Assembly (NCBI RefSeq): GCF_021560175.1
Contig: NZ_CP091110.1
Location: forward strand, 257,501-321,500
Origin: Neobacillus drentensis
GTDB lineage: Bacteria; Bacillota; Bacilli; Bacillales; Cytobacillaceae
DNA length: 64,000 nt
Direction: 5' to 3'
Shown: positions 47,081 to 57,100 of the stretch, in pieces
Position numbering within the stretch: position 1 is the stretch's first letter
Layout of the letters: each line of letters opens with the position of its first letter
Translations under genes and position numbers: made by a program
The notes under the pieces: model-generated
The model's database searches: none
What the model was told of the DNA's origin: nothing
What the model saw: only the letters and a program-made list of their open reading frames with translations

Positions 47081-48280
47081 ATGATCAAGCTATTAATTGC
47101 AGACGATGAACCTAAAATTCTTAGAGGTCTTAAAAAATCACTGGATTGGGAAGAGTTGAATATTGAAATTGTTGGAGAAGCTGAAGACGGTGAAATAGCC
47201 TTTGAAATGGCGAAACAACAAAAACCGGATATTCTGTTCCTAGACATCAATATGCCATTTCTCAATGGGCTGAAATTAATCGAAAAATTGAATAGTGAAT
47301 TACCATTATCCGTTGTCATTGTCATTAGTGGCTATGATGAATTTTCTTATGCTCAGGAAGCAATTCGATTGGGAGTTTTTCAATATTTACTGAAACCTGT
47401 CAATACAGAAGAATTAAGGAAGGTAGTAACAGAAGCAGTACAGCTTCTCGAAGAAAGAAAAAAGGAAAATCATTATAAAAATTGGATAAATGAGAAATTG
47501 GATAAAAACTCTCATTTAATTAAGCAAACGTTTTTAAGCCACTGGATGAAGGGGAAGTTGACCGAAAATGAAATTCAAGAGCATATCGCCTTCCTGGATA
47601 TGAACTTTCATGATATTTGGATATTTGCAGCAAAACCAATGATTAAAGTAACAGAAGGAAAAAAAGCGGAATCATGGGATCAATATTTATTGTACTTTAC
47701 TTTACAAAACTTCATGGAAGACCTTTTATCAAATTACGAATCGATGGTTGTTTTTAATGATGAATATAAACAGATAATCGCATTTGTTCCATGTTTAAAC
47801 ACAGATCAAATACATTCAGTAGGTCCCATGATTGAGGAGATGTTTGAAAGGCATACAGGAAAGAATATATTTTTTGCAAAAAGGGCATTTAAACTGAATC
47901 AAAATATGCCTGAGCTGTATCAAGGTATATGTGAAGAAATCAGTTCACAATCGAGAATTGTCCCTGTTGTATTGTTAGCTAAAAAATATATTGAAAGAAA
48001 TTATTACAGACAAGATCTTACCCTTCAAGAAGTGGCAGAAGAGGTAAGAGTAAGTCCAACGTATCTTAGCAGACTGCTAAAAGAGGAATTGGGTTCTTCA
48101 TTTATTGATTATTTAACCAGGGTAAGAATTGAAAACGCAATTGAGTATATGGGAAATCCAGTTTACAAAATGTACGAGGTTGCTGAAAAAGTTGGTTACA
48201 GTACCCAACATTATTTTAGTACAGCATTTAAAAAGGTTATTGGTGTATCTCCTTCTGCCTATGCAAAGAGGTGGGAATAA
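47081..48280 (+). CDS. YesN-type response regulator (receiver, middle domain, AraC HTH)
   Basis: A 399-residue regulator. Receiver residues about 1–120 with D8, D9 and D55 (LFLDINMP); a middle region (about 140–290) of unknown fold; AraC helix-turn-helix (about 300–398; LQEVAEEVRVSPTYLSRLLKEELG, VGYSTQHYFSTAFKKVIGVSPSAYAKRW). It starts 23 bases after the kinase stop with GTAAGGGGG. Its targets are probably the nearby ABC and GH genes that carry the shared 36-bp element. Confidence 0.93.
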   Translation: MIKLLIADDEPKILRGLKKSLDWEELNIEIVGEAEDGEIAFEMAKQQKPDILFLDINMPFLNGLKLIEKLNSELPLSVVIVISGYDEFSYAQEAIRLGVFQYLLKPVNTEELRKVVTEAVQLLEERKKENHYKNWINEKLDKNSHLIKQTFLSHWMKGKLTENEIQEHIAFLDMNFHDIWIFAAKPMIKVTEGKKAESWDQYLLYFTLQNFMEDLLSNYESMVVFNDEYKQIIAFVPCLNTDQIHSVGPMIEEMFERHTGKNIFFAKRAFKLNQNMPELYQGICEEISSQSRIVPVVLLAKKYIERNYYRQDLTLQEVAEEVRVSPTYLSRLLKEELGSSFIDYLTRVRIENAIEYMGNPVYKMYEVAEKVGYSTQHYFSTAFKKVIGVSPSAYAKRWE

Positions 48281-48283
48281 AAA

Positions 48284-50173
48284 GTGAGAGGTATCAATAG
48301 GAAGGGGTTTTTGGTTCTTTTTGTTGCATTGGTTATATTGTTGGTATTCCTTTACATCTTTGTTTTTAAACATGGTCATGGAAATCAAGATAATCAAGGA
48401 ACCCGCTTTGTAATAGGTGTTTCACAGTCAAATCTAACCGAACCTTGGCGAGTCCAAATGAATGAAGAAATTAAAAAAGAAGTACAGAAGCATAAAGATT
48501 TACAGGTGATATATACGGATGCTGCACAAAGCAATGAAAAACAAAAGAAAGATATAAATAGATTACTCGGTTATGGAATAGACCTTTTAATTGTATCAAC
48601 AAATGATACAAATAGTTTAACGCCTCTTATAGCAAAGGTTCATAAAAAAATACCCGTAATTGTTCTGGGCAGAGCAATTGATGGCTATGATTATTATACG
48701 CTATTTATTGGACCTGACAATCAAGCTATAGGAAGAAATGCTGGCCAACTAGTAAGTGATATGCTAGGTAGGGAACAAGGTAATATTGTTGAGATTCAAG
48801 GTCCTGAAGGTTCTTCTCCAGTTCGGGAAAGAAGTCAAGGCTTTAATGAGGTTATTCAAAAACATCCAAACCTTCACCTTTATAATACGATAGTGGCAAA
48901 TTGGCAGAAGGATGAAGCGGAAGATAAGGTAACGGCATTATTACAAAGTAATCCTCAAATCAATACTATTTTTGCTCAAAGCGACGCCATGGCATTAGGT
49001 GCATATAAAGCTTTGCAAAAGCACGAAATAAAGGGAGTAAAGGTAATAGGGGTAGATGGACTTGAAGGTACATATGGTGGTTTGGATCTTGTTAAAAAGG
49101 GGGTTTTGGCGGGGACATTCGCGTATAAAACAGGTGGCAAGGAATCGATTCAATATGCAATGGATATTTTGAAGGGGAAATCCAATATTCCCAAAAAAAT
49201 TACTTTACGTGTGAGTACAATTACGCATAAGAATGTTGATCAATATGCTTTAAATAAATCAAGTTTCCCTAAGCAGATTAAAAGTAGGAAACATATCGTG
49301 CTAGGGTTTGTACAGGTAGGAGCAGAAAGTAGTTGGAGATTGGCAAATACTGCTTCTATTAAAAAAGCTGCACAGGACTATGGAATTGACCTGAAATTTA
49401 AGAATGCAAATGAGAGTATTGAAGCTCAAATTAGTATAATTCGTGAATTTATCAAACAAAAAGTGGACGTTATTGCTTTTTCTCCTATAGTTGAAACTGG
49501 TTATGAGCCAATTTTAAAAGAGGCTAAGGACGCTGGCATACCGGTTGTCCTGGTGGATAGAGATCTTGATTTAAAAGATAATGATTTATGGTTAACATCC
49601 ATTGGGGCGGATTTTGAGGAAGAAGGTAAAAGGGCAGCAAGATGGCTACTTGATAATACAAAAGGGATAAAAAGTAATATAAATATTGTAGAATTAGAAG
49701 GAACTACGAACTCTTCCCCAACTGTTTACAGGAGAAAAGGATTTGAGGGGGAATTACCTAAAAATTCAAATAGATACCACATTATTGCTTCTAAGTCAGC
49801 TAATTTTACAAAAGAAGAAGGAAAGACAGTTACGACTGAGTTTTTGAAAAAGTTTGGGAATAAAATCAATGTTGTCTTTGCACATAACGATGATATGGCA
49901 CTTGGTGCCATCGAAGCAATTGAGGCTTTTGGAAAGAAACCAGGAAAAGATATTCTAGTAATTTCAGTGGATGCGACACAAGAGGCTTTAAATAACATCT
50001 ACGCAGGAAAGCTAAATGTAACAGTTGAGTGTAATCCTCTGTTAGGTCCCTATATGATGAAGGCTATTATAAATCATTTTAATGGAAAAGAGCTTCCAGT
50101 TAAAATCATAACAGAAGAAGGAATATTCACTGCAAAAGATGACCGGTCGGTCTTCTTTAATCGACCTTATTGA
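48284..50173 (+). CDS. Membrane-anchored protein with two tandem sugar-binding (PBP1) domains
   Basis: A 629-residue protein with one N-terminal membrane helix (residues about 8–28) and no lipobox Cys, so it stays anchored by an uncleaved helix. Two complete type-1 binding domains follow: about 38–325 (RFVIGVSQSNLTEPWRVQMNEE, NTIFAQSDAMALGAYKAL, VIGVDGLEGTYGG) and about 340–629 (IVLGFVQVGAESSWRLANT, VVFAHNDDMALGAIEAIE, VECNPLLGPYM). The second is a close relative of the YtfQ-like protein at 40298. Single-domain anchored binding proteins act as co-sensors of YesM/LytS kinases (XylFII of Clostridium). It starts with GTG three bases after the regulator stop, so all three form one operon. Confidence 0.88.
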   Translation: MRGINRKGFLVLFVALVILLVFLYIFVFKHGHGNQDNQGTRFVIGVSQSNLTEPWRVQMNEEIKKEVQKHKDLQVIYTDAAQSNEKQKKDINRLLGYGIDLLIVSTNDTNSLTPLIAKVHKKIPVIVLGRAIDGYDYYTLFIGPDNQAIGRNAGQLVSDMLGREQGNIVEIQGPEGSSPVRERSQGFNEVIQKHPNLHLYNTIVANWQKDEAEDKVTALLQSNPQINTIFAQSDAMALGAYKALQKHEIKGVKVIGVDGLEGTYGGLDLVKKGVLAGTFAYKTGGKESIQYAMDILKGKSNIPKKITLRVSTITHKNVDQYALNKSSFPKQIKSRKHIVLGFVQVGAESSWRLANTASIKKAAQDYGIDLKFKNANESIEAQISIIREFIKQKVDVIAFSPIVETGYEPILKEAKDAGIPVVLVDRDLDLKDNDLWLTSIGADFEEEGKRAARWLLDNTKGIKSNINIVELEGTTNSSPTVYRRKGFEGELPKNSNRYHIIASKSANFTKEEGKTVTTEFLKKFGNKINVVFAHNDDMALGAIEAIEAFGKKPGKDILVISVDATQEALNNIYAGKLNVTVECNPLLGPYMMKAIINHFNGKELPVKIITEEGIFTAKDDRSVFFNRPY

Positions 50174-50458
50174 GTAGCAAACTGTAAAGGGACAATGTAT
50201 TTTGTTAGACATTCATTCATTGTAATAAACTGTTAGATTCGGATATCACACTAAGAGGAGGATTCTACAATTAAAAAAGTAGCATCCTTTTCTTTTTGTT
50301 CAAAAATGATATCAAGAACATATTTTGGACGAAAGTAAAAATAGATTAGAGCTTAATCTTGCAATTCTAATATAGATATTTGAATGTCAATAGTAGTATT
50401 GAAGATATTAAATTTTTTTTAGAAGATACTTTAAAGCAAATGTATAAAAAGAAAATTT

Positions 50459-50494
50459 GGAAAAGTATAAACTTTAACGGTTTTCTATAAATAC
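50459..50494 (+). promoter_or_regulatory. 36-bp shared upstream element, copy before GH43
   Basis: Differs from the copy at 58077 at only four of 36 positions. TATAAA recurs at a 20-base step within it, close to two helical turns, as for AraC-type dimers. It lies 78 bases upstream of the GH43 start. The remaining bases of 50174–50572 hold no convincing gene. Confidence 0.6.
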
Positions 50495-50572
50495 AGATAA
50501 TTATTTTTTATATTAAAATTTATGTAAGGGTTTTATTCTTTGATTAAATAAAAATTTATACTGGGGGTTCTT

Positions 50573-53500
50573 ATGAGGAAAAAGAAAAGTCTATCAATCT
50601 TTTTAATAACCATGATCATCGTGTATTCCGCTCTACAAATATTTCCACGTTCGTCATTTGCTGAAGAGGCAAAAGAAACAAAGTTAATTCTTGATTATGA
50701 TATGAACAATATCGAGGGCACAAAAGTAATAGATAGCACTGGGAACTTTGATGGAAGTCTGGTAAATCCCCAAAACGCTGAACTTATAAAGGGGACTGAT
50801 GCAGGGGTTATCAGCTTTAAAGGCGGTTCAACAAGCTCTTATATTGAAATGCCAAAAGGAGTATTAAACAATTTGGATAGTATAACTGTTTCGTCATTGG
50901 TAAATTGGAAAGGGGCTAATGAGGCCGAATGGTTATTTGGGTTAGGTCAGGATAGTAATAAATATTTATTTACTACCCCGAAACGTAATTCAGGTGACCG
51001 ATCTGCAAGAGCGGGACTCGGCACAACAAGTTGGATGAACGAAGCAGGTGCAAATGCGACAACGGGATCATTAACACCAAATAAATGGAAGTTGATTACT
51101 ACAGTTGTATCAGGAGCAGATAAAACGATAAAGCTATACATTGACGGTGTTGAAGTCGGTTCTGGATCTACCAATGGATATACTTTAGCACAGATTAACA
51201 ATCTTAGTGGAATAAGTGGTTTTATCGGACGATCCTTTTATTCCGCTGACCCTTATTTTGGAGGCATGATTGCTGATTTTAAAGTGTTTAATGGAGCATT
51301 GACAGCAACAGAAGTAAGCAAACTAAAAGAAGAAGCTGATAAAAAAATAGATGACATGGATGGACTCCTTCTAAACCATGCCGTGGAAAAATTAGATTCC
51401 TCCATGTTTATTGGTCAAAACCAAAGTAAAGACCAAATTACTTCGGATTTATCCTTTTCTAAGAACGGGGAATTCGGGACAACTATTACTTGGAAATCAC
51501 AAAATCAAAATATTATTTCAGATGATGGAAAGGTTTACCGACCTTCATATGAAGATGGTGACCAATCAGTAGTTATTACTGCGAACGTCTCAGATGGTAC
51601 TAATACTAGGACAAAAGAATTTACAGTGACTGTATTAAAGAAACCGAAAGATTCGGTGACAGTTCAATCGGATGCAGAAGCTTTAAAAGTTCATAACATT
51701 GATGATGTTAGAGGTAATCTTACTTTACCAAAGTCAGGAGTTAATGGATCTACAATCACATGGAAATCAAGTGATTCATCTATCATTACAGCAACTGGAG
51801 AAGTGACCCGTCCGGGTAATGGGGAAGGTGACAAAACAGTTAAATTGACTGCAACTCTCACCCTAAACAAGGAAACCATCACTAAAGCGTTTCTAGCTAA
51901 AGTGAAAGAAATGCCGAAAAAGGAAAACTATGAAGGCTATGTCTTCAGTTATTTTACAGGGGAAGGTTACACAAATGGTGAACAAATTTATTTCGCTTTA
52001 AGCGAAGGAAATAATCCTCTTAAATGGAAAGAGTTAAACAATGGGGCCCCTTCCATCGTCTCTAATTTGGGTGAAAAAGGAGTGAGAGATCCATTTATTA
52101 TTCGATCTCCTGAAGGTGATAAGTTCTATTTAATTGCGACAGATTTGAAAATTAATGGAGATTGGAACTGGGATAGAGCACAACGGTTTGGCAGCCGCTC
52201 TATCATGGTCTGGGAATCCACCGATTTAATTCATTGGTCAGATCAAAGAATGGTACAAGTATCTCCAAAAGAGGCTGGAAATACATGGGCTCCTGAGATT
52301 GTGTATGATGATACAACAGGAGAGTATATTGTGTTTTGGGCTTCAGTATTGTTTGGTAATGAGGAACATACTGACTGGACTCATAACAGAATAATGTATA
52401 GTAAAACAAGGGATTTCTATACGTTTACTGAACCCAAAGAATATTTTGATCCTGGATATTCAGTTATTGATACAACAATGATCAAATATGACGGAAAGGT
52501 GTATCGTTTCACAAAAGATGAAAGAAATAACTCGACATCTTCACCAAATGGAAAATTTGTTTTCGAAGAAGTGGGGAATTCGGTTTTTGATCCTTCTTTT
52601 AATCTTATTAAAGAAGGAATTGGAAAAGGATCAATCAGTGCTGGTGAAGGACCTACCGTCTTTAAATCCAATACGGAAGAAAAGTGGTACATGTTTATTG
52701 ATGAATTTGGCGGCAAAGGGTATGTACCTTTTGAAACAACCGATTTACAGTCAGGTGAGTGGAAGATGTCTACAAACTATAGTTTGCCTGCACGCCCTCG
52801 CCATGGAACAGTAATGCCTGTTACAAAATCTGAATATGAGGCTTTACTTGCAAACGTTCCAGAAGTAAAAAAGCAAAGTACAGAGCAACACGTTACAAAC
52901 ATAACGGTTGATAAGGAAAAGTTGGAACTAGCAGAAGGAAAAACTGCACAGTTGACTGCAACAGTGACACCTGAGGGGGCAGTCAATAAAGGAGTTCTAT
53001 GGACCAGCAATAATGATGAAGTCGCAGTAGTGGATGAAACGGGTAAAGTTATTGCCAAAAAAGAAGGTTCTGCAAAGATTAGCGCAACGACAGTTGATGG
53101 TAGTTATATGGCAGTTAGTGAGGTCATCGTAGAGAAACAGACGGACTCTACACCACCAGAGGGGCAGTTTACGATTAATAATGGTGAGGAATTTACCAAA
53201 GATCCGAATGTGACTCTTTTGCTGGAAGCGCATGATGATCTAACCGGAGTGAATCAAGTTCGCTTTTCGGTGGATGCTAAGCAATGGACAGATTGGGATG
53301 CGTATAACACAATGAAAGAATTCACCGTGCCTACAGGAGATGGGGCAAAAACTGTATATATTGAATTTAACGACCATGCTGGAAATGTCAGTGAAAGGTA
53401 TCAACAAAAGATAATACTTGATACGACAGCTCCTGTGATACAGTTTACCGGTAATAAAGGTACGTATCCTGTTGATGCTAAGATAGCGATTTCCTGCAGT

Positions 53501-53884
53501 GCAGTTGATGAATTATCTGGGGTAGCTTCTGCCAATTGTCCAAGTACCGAAGGATATGCGTTCGACTTCGGAGTTGGTGTTCAGACTATCTCGGCTTTGG
53601 CTACTGATAAGGCAGGGAATAAAACGGTAGCAGAAGAAAAGTTTACGGTAACGGTTGATTTTGATAGTTTAAGTCGATTGACTCAATCTTTTGTAAGTAA
53701 AGATGAGGTGGCGCATTCGCTTGTGGCGAAACTCCAATCAGCAAAAGAAGCAGCTGTTAAAGGTAATAAATTGGCCATTGATGGTAAACTTAAAGCTTAT
53801 GTAAACGAGCTGTCCTCCCAAAGTGGGAAAGCAATTTCGGAACAACAGGCAAATATTTTAATAGATTTGTCAAGTGATTTTTGA
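50573..53884 (+). CDS. Secreted multidomain GH43 enzyme with LamG, Ig and FIMAH domains
   Basis: A 1103-residue secreted protein; signal peptide cleaved after SFA (residue 30). Order: LamG-like domain (about 38–255), two degenerate Ig domains (about 262–355 and 358–445), GH43 (about 450–765; D506 in GVRDPFI, WAPEIVYD, E692 in SAGEGPTVF), BIG2 (about 775–855), two Ig-like repeats (about 860–1030), and a C-terminal FIMAH-type helical domain (about 1033–1103, SRLTQSFVSKDEV …). Probably an arabinofuranosidase or galactosidase on branched arabinogalactan; the subfamily cannot be fixed by eye. ATG after TGGGGG. Confidence 0.88.
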   Translation: MRKKKSLSIFLITMIIVYSALQIFPRSSFAEEAKETKLILDYDMNNIEGTKVIDSTGNFDGSLVNPQNAELIKGTDAGVISFKGGSTSSYIEMPKGVLNNLDSITVSSLVNWKGANEAEWLFGLGQDSNKYLFTTPKRNSGDRSARAGLGTTSWMNEAGANATTGSLTPNKWKLITTVVSGADKTIKLYIDGVEVGSGSTNGYTLAQINNLSGISGFIGRSFYSADPYFGGMIADFKVFNGALTATEVSKLKEEADKKIDDMDGLLLNHAVEKLDSSMFIGQNQSKDQITSDLSFSKNGEFGTTITWKSQNQNIISDDGKVYRPSYEDGDQSVVITANVSDGTNTRTKEFTVTVLKKPKDSVTVQSDAEALKVHNIDDVRGNLTLPKSGVNGSTITWKSSDSSIITATGEVTRPGNGEGDKTVKLTATLTLNKETITKAFLAKVKEMPKKENYEGYVFSYFTGEGYTNGEQIYFALSEGNNPLKWKELNNGAPSIVSNLGEKGVRDPFIIRSPEGDKFYLIATDLKINGDWNWDRAQRFGSRSIMVWESTDLIHWSDQRMVQVSPKEAGNTWAPEIVYDDTTGEYIVFWASVLFGNEEHTDWTHNRIMYSKTRDFYTFTEPKEYFDPGYSVIDTTMIKYDGKVYRFTKDERNNSTSSPNGKFVFEEVGNSVFDPSFNLIKEGIGKGSISAGEGPTVFKSNTEEKWYMFIDEFGGKGYVPFETTDLQSGEWKMSTNYSLPARPRHGTVMPVTKSEYEALLANVPEVKKQSTEQHVTNITVDKEKLELAEGKTAQLTATVTPEGAVNKGVLWTSNNDEVAVVDETGKVIAKKEGSAKISATTVDGSYMAVSEVIVEKQTDSTPPEGQFTINNGEEFTKDPNVTLLLEAHDDLTGVNQVRFSVDAKQWTDWDAYNTMKEFTVPTGDGAKTVYIEFNDHAGNVSERYQQKIILDTTAPVIQFTGNKGTYPVDAKIAISCSAVDELSGVASANCPSTEGYAFDFGVGVQTISALATDKAGNKTVAEEKFTVTVDFDSLSRLTQSFVSKDEVAHSLVAKLQSAKEAAVKGNKLAIDGKLKAYVNELSSQSGKAISEQQANILIDLSSDF

Positions 53885-54069
53885 TTCGAAAAAGCTAGAT
53901 GATAGTTGGGTTTAACTTAAATATACATTACTTTGATGCCTCTAGGTTAAATAATATAGGTTATTTAATTCTAGGGGTATCTTAATTATCTATATAATCA
54001 TCATTCTTTAGGCTTGAATAAACTATCACATATCTAGTTAAAAAATGAGTTGGGAAGTAATTTCTGAAA

Positions 54070-54110
54070 GATAGAAACCGCCTTCTATCAACCACATTAA
54101 GGAGGTGATC
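54070..54110 (+). promoter_or_regulatory. 5' hairpin plus perfect anti-SD complement without start codon
   Basis: GATAGAA-ACCGCC-TTCTATC (54070–54089) forms a hairpin. Nine bases later TAAGGAGGTGATC (54098–54110) is a 13-base perfect complement to the 3' end of 16S rRNA. No start codon follows at normal distance; the GH30 ATG is 51 bases further and has its own AGGGAGG. This is the layout expected of a STAB-SD mRNA stabiliser (inference). Confidence 0.45.
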
Positions 54111-54161
54111 TTAAACAAAGCTGTTTTTGGAATTTAACAATACTAAAAGGGAGGATAAACA

Positions 54162-57100
54162 ATGGTATCTGTTAAGAAAATGACTAAAAAGATTTTAGCA
54201 TGCGGGTCCGCCACAGCCCTGACACTGGGACTGCTTTCACCTACAGCAAATAAGGCATTTGCCACCGAAGATACACAATCAAGCACTTTAACGGAAACAG
54301 TTAAATTAGACCCAAGCTATCAACAGGCACCCTTTAATGGCTGGGGAACCGCCCTAGTATGGTTTGCTAATATTACAGGGGGCTGGCCGGATAATATCAA
54401 AAACCAGTTAGCTGACGCACTTTTTGGCAAAGATGGACTTAATTTTAATATTGCTCGTTATAATATAGGCGGTGGTGATTCCCCAGAAACCGTACCTTAC
54501 ATGCGACTTGGAGGAGCAGTCCCAGGTTATTGGAATCGTCCTGCAGAATTCGGGCCTCCTAATGGTAATACGGATGGATGGACAGAGCCTCAAAATTGGT
54601 GGGATCCAAATAATCCTGATCATTGGAACTGGAACGCTGACGCTAACCAGCGCTGGTGGCTAGAGGCAGCTAAGTCAAGAGGGGCTGATACGTTTGAAGC
54701 CTTTTCAAATTCTGCACCATACTTTATGACCCAGAGCGGATACGTATCCGGAAACTGGGATCCATGGAAGGATAACCTTAAGCCTGATCAATACACAAAT
54801 TTTGCCAGTTATTTAACCGCGGTTGTGGATCATTTGCAAAAGGATATGGGCATTAAATTTAAAACGCTATCACCTGTAAATGAACCTAATACTGGATACT
54901 GGGGAGCAAAGGGAAGACAGGAAGGATCAAACTGGACCCCTGCATCTCAAGCAAAAATCCTCGATGAGGTGAAAAAGCAATTGGCGGAAAAGGGTTTGGA
55001 AACTGTGGTATCTGCAATGGATGAAACCAACCCGACCAATTTCCAAAAAGACTGGGATAACTACAATTTGGAAACTCGCAGTAATATTGGGCAGTTGAAC
55101 GTACATACGTACGGAACCGGAGATAGAATTGGTGCTAGAGATATTGCTAAGGGCTCAGGAAAAAGACTTTGGATGTCCGAAGTTGATCTAAGTACCGGCG
55201 GACAGAATTTTGATGATATCAACCCTGGGCTAGCTTTATCACAAAGAATTCAAGACGATATCCAATTGCTCGAACCGGAAGCCTGGGTTCTTTGGCAGTC
55301 AATTGAGGATGAAGTAAATATGAACCCAGAGCATGAGAATGGTAACTGGGGGCTGATTCAGGTAGATTTTGCTGCAAAAGACCCTAGCAATATTAAAATC
55401 TATAAAAACAAAAAATATTACACAATGGGTAACTATAGTAAATTTATCCATCAAGGCGACCAAGTTATCAACTCAAACAATAATCATACTTTGGCTGCGA
55501 TTGATTCGAAAAATGACTCGGTTGTAGTCGTTTATACCAATTCATCTGCAGAACAAAAGGCAGTAGACTTTGACCTATCCGGCTTTAAAACGGTGAAGGA
55601 AACAGCAGAAGCAACACCATATGTGACTTCCGTAAGCGATAATTTACAGAAAAAAGCGGAAATCACAGTAAAGGATAAAAAATTAGCGGTGACGGTCCAA
55701 CCCAAATCGATTACGACATTCGTTGTATCTGGTGTTTCTGGTGTCAACGAGGATGCAAACTTTATAAATAATCATGATAAATATAAAATTAGCAATCTAA
55801 ATAGTGGTAAGGTTCTTGATGTTACGCAGGATGGAAAGGTTGTACAAAAAAACTATGTTCGTGATAAAGCGAGCCAGCAATGGAGCATTGAAAAGGTAAC
55901 GAACGGAAATAGCTCAAGGGAATTGTACAAAATTTTTGATACTAATAGCGGTAATGTAATCGGGGTAGAAAACGGGTCCGCTGTAGAACAAACTGACCAA
56001 AACTTGAAAAGTCAAAGGTGGATGTTATCGACTTCCGGTGATCAAAAATATACGTTCATTAATGCACAAAACGGCCAGCTACTGGAAGTAGGCGGCGCTT
56101 CGACAAAAGAAGATGCCAGTGTCGATGTCTGGTCAGCGAATTCTGGAAAGAATCAGACTTGGGAAATTGAAAAGACAGGAATAGTAAAAATTGAAACTTC
56201 CAATGTAGTCGTTACCAAGAAAAAGATTGCTCCGGATATGCCACAGGAGGTCACTGTTATTTACGGAGACGGAGAACGAGTACAAAAAGCCGTAGTATGG
56301 GATACAATTGATCCAAAACAATATGATAAGGAAACTATTTTTACAGTAAAGGGAATAGTTGAAGGAACTCAAGTACCAGCAGTTGCCAATGTTACGGTAA
56401 GTAAAGTGGAAAGTGTGGAACCTATTAAAGTCAAAACCGTTCCAGGAATGGCACCAAAACTACCGCAATTTGTTACTGCTAAACTTGAAGCCGGGACAGA
56501 AGGCAATGTACAGGTTGACTGGGAACAAATTGACCCGAGTAAATATGAACAGCTTGGAAAATTTACAGTATTAGGGTCTATTCCATATAGCCCAATTAAA
56601 GTAACCGTTAATGTACAGGTGACGAAACCTGCACTACAGAATATCGCCTTAAACTTGCCAGGCTCAGGCCAGGAGTTTCCAAAAGCAACTGCTTCTTTCA
56701 CAGGAAAATATGATAAAGCATCTAATGTCAACGATGGGGATATCTCATCAATCAGATGGACGAATTGGGATCAAAGCAGCTGGAGACCAGAAGATTGGGT
56801 AGCGATTGATTTTGGTAGTGAAGATACCATTTCGAAAGCACAATTCCATTTTTATGATGATGCTGGCGGTACGAGACCACCTGAATCGTTCTCTCTTGAG
56901 TACTGGGACGGAGTCAACTGGAAAGCAATCGACGGTACGCAAACAGAGGTTAATGCACAAAAGGACGTAACGGTTAATTTTCAACCGGTTACCACATCGA
57001 AAATCCGAGTAGTGATGAAGGCCATGCCAAAAACGTGCATGGCGATTTCTGAAATCGAAGTATTTGGAAAGGGAGATATCACGAAAGCTACACCAAGCAT

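Noticed and set aside
50253..50338. GAGGAGG followed by a 22-codon frame from ATT (KKVASFSF …)
   Set aside because: It has a good ribosome binding site, but an ATT start is rare and the peptide is short; it may be a remnant of a lipoprotein gene start.
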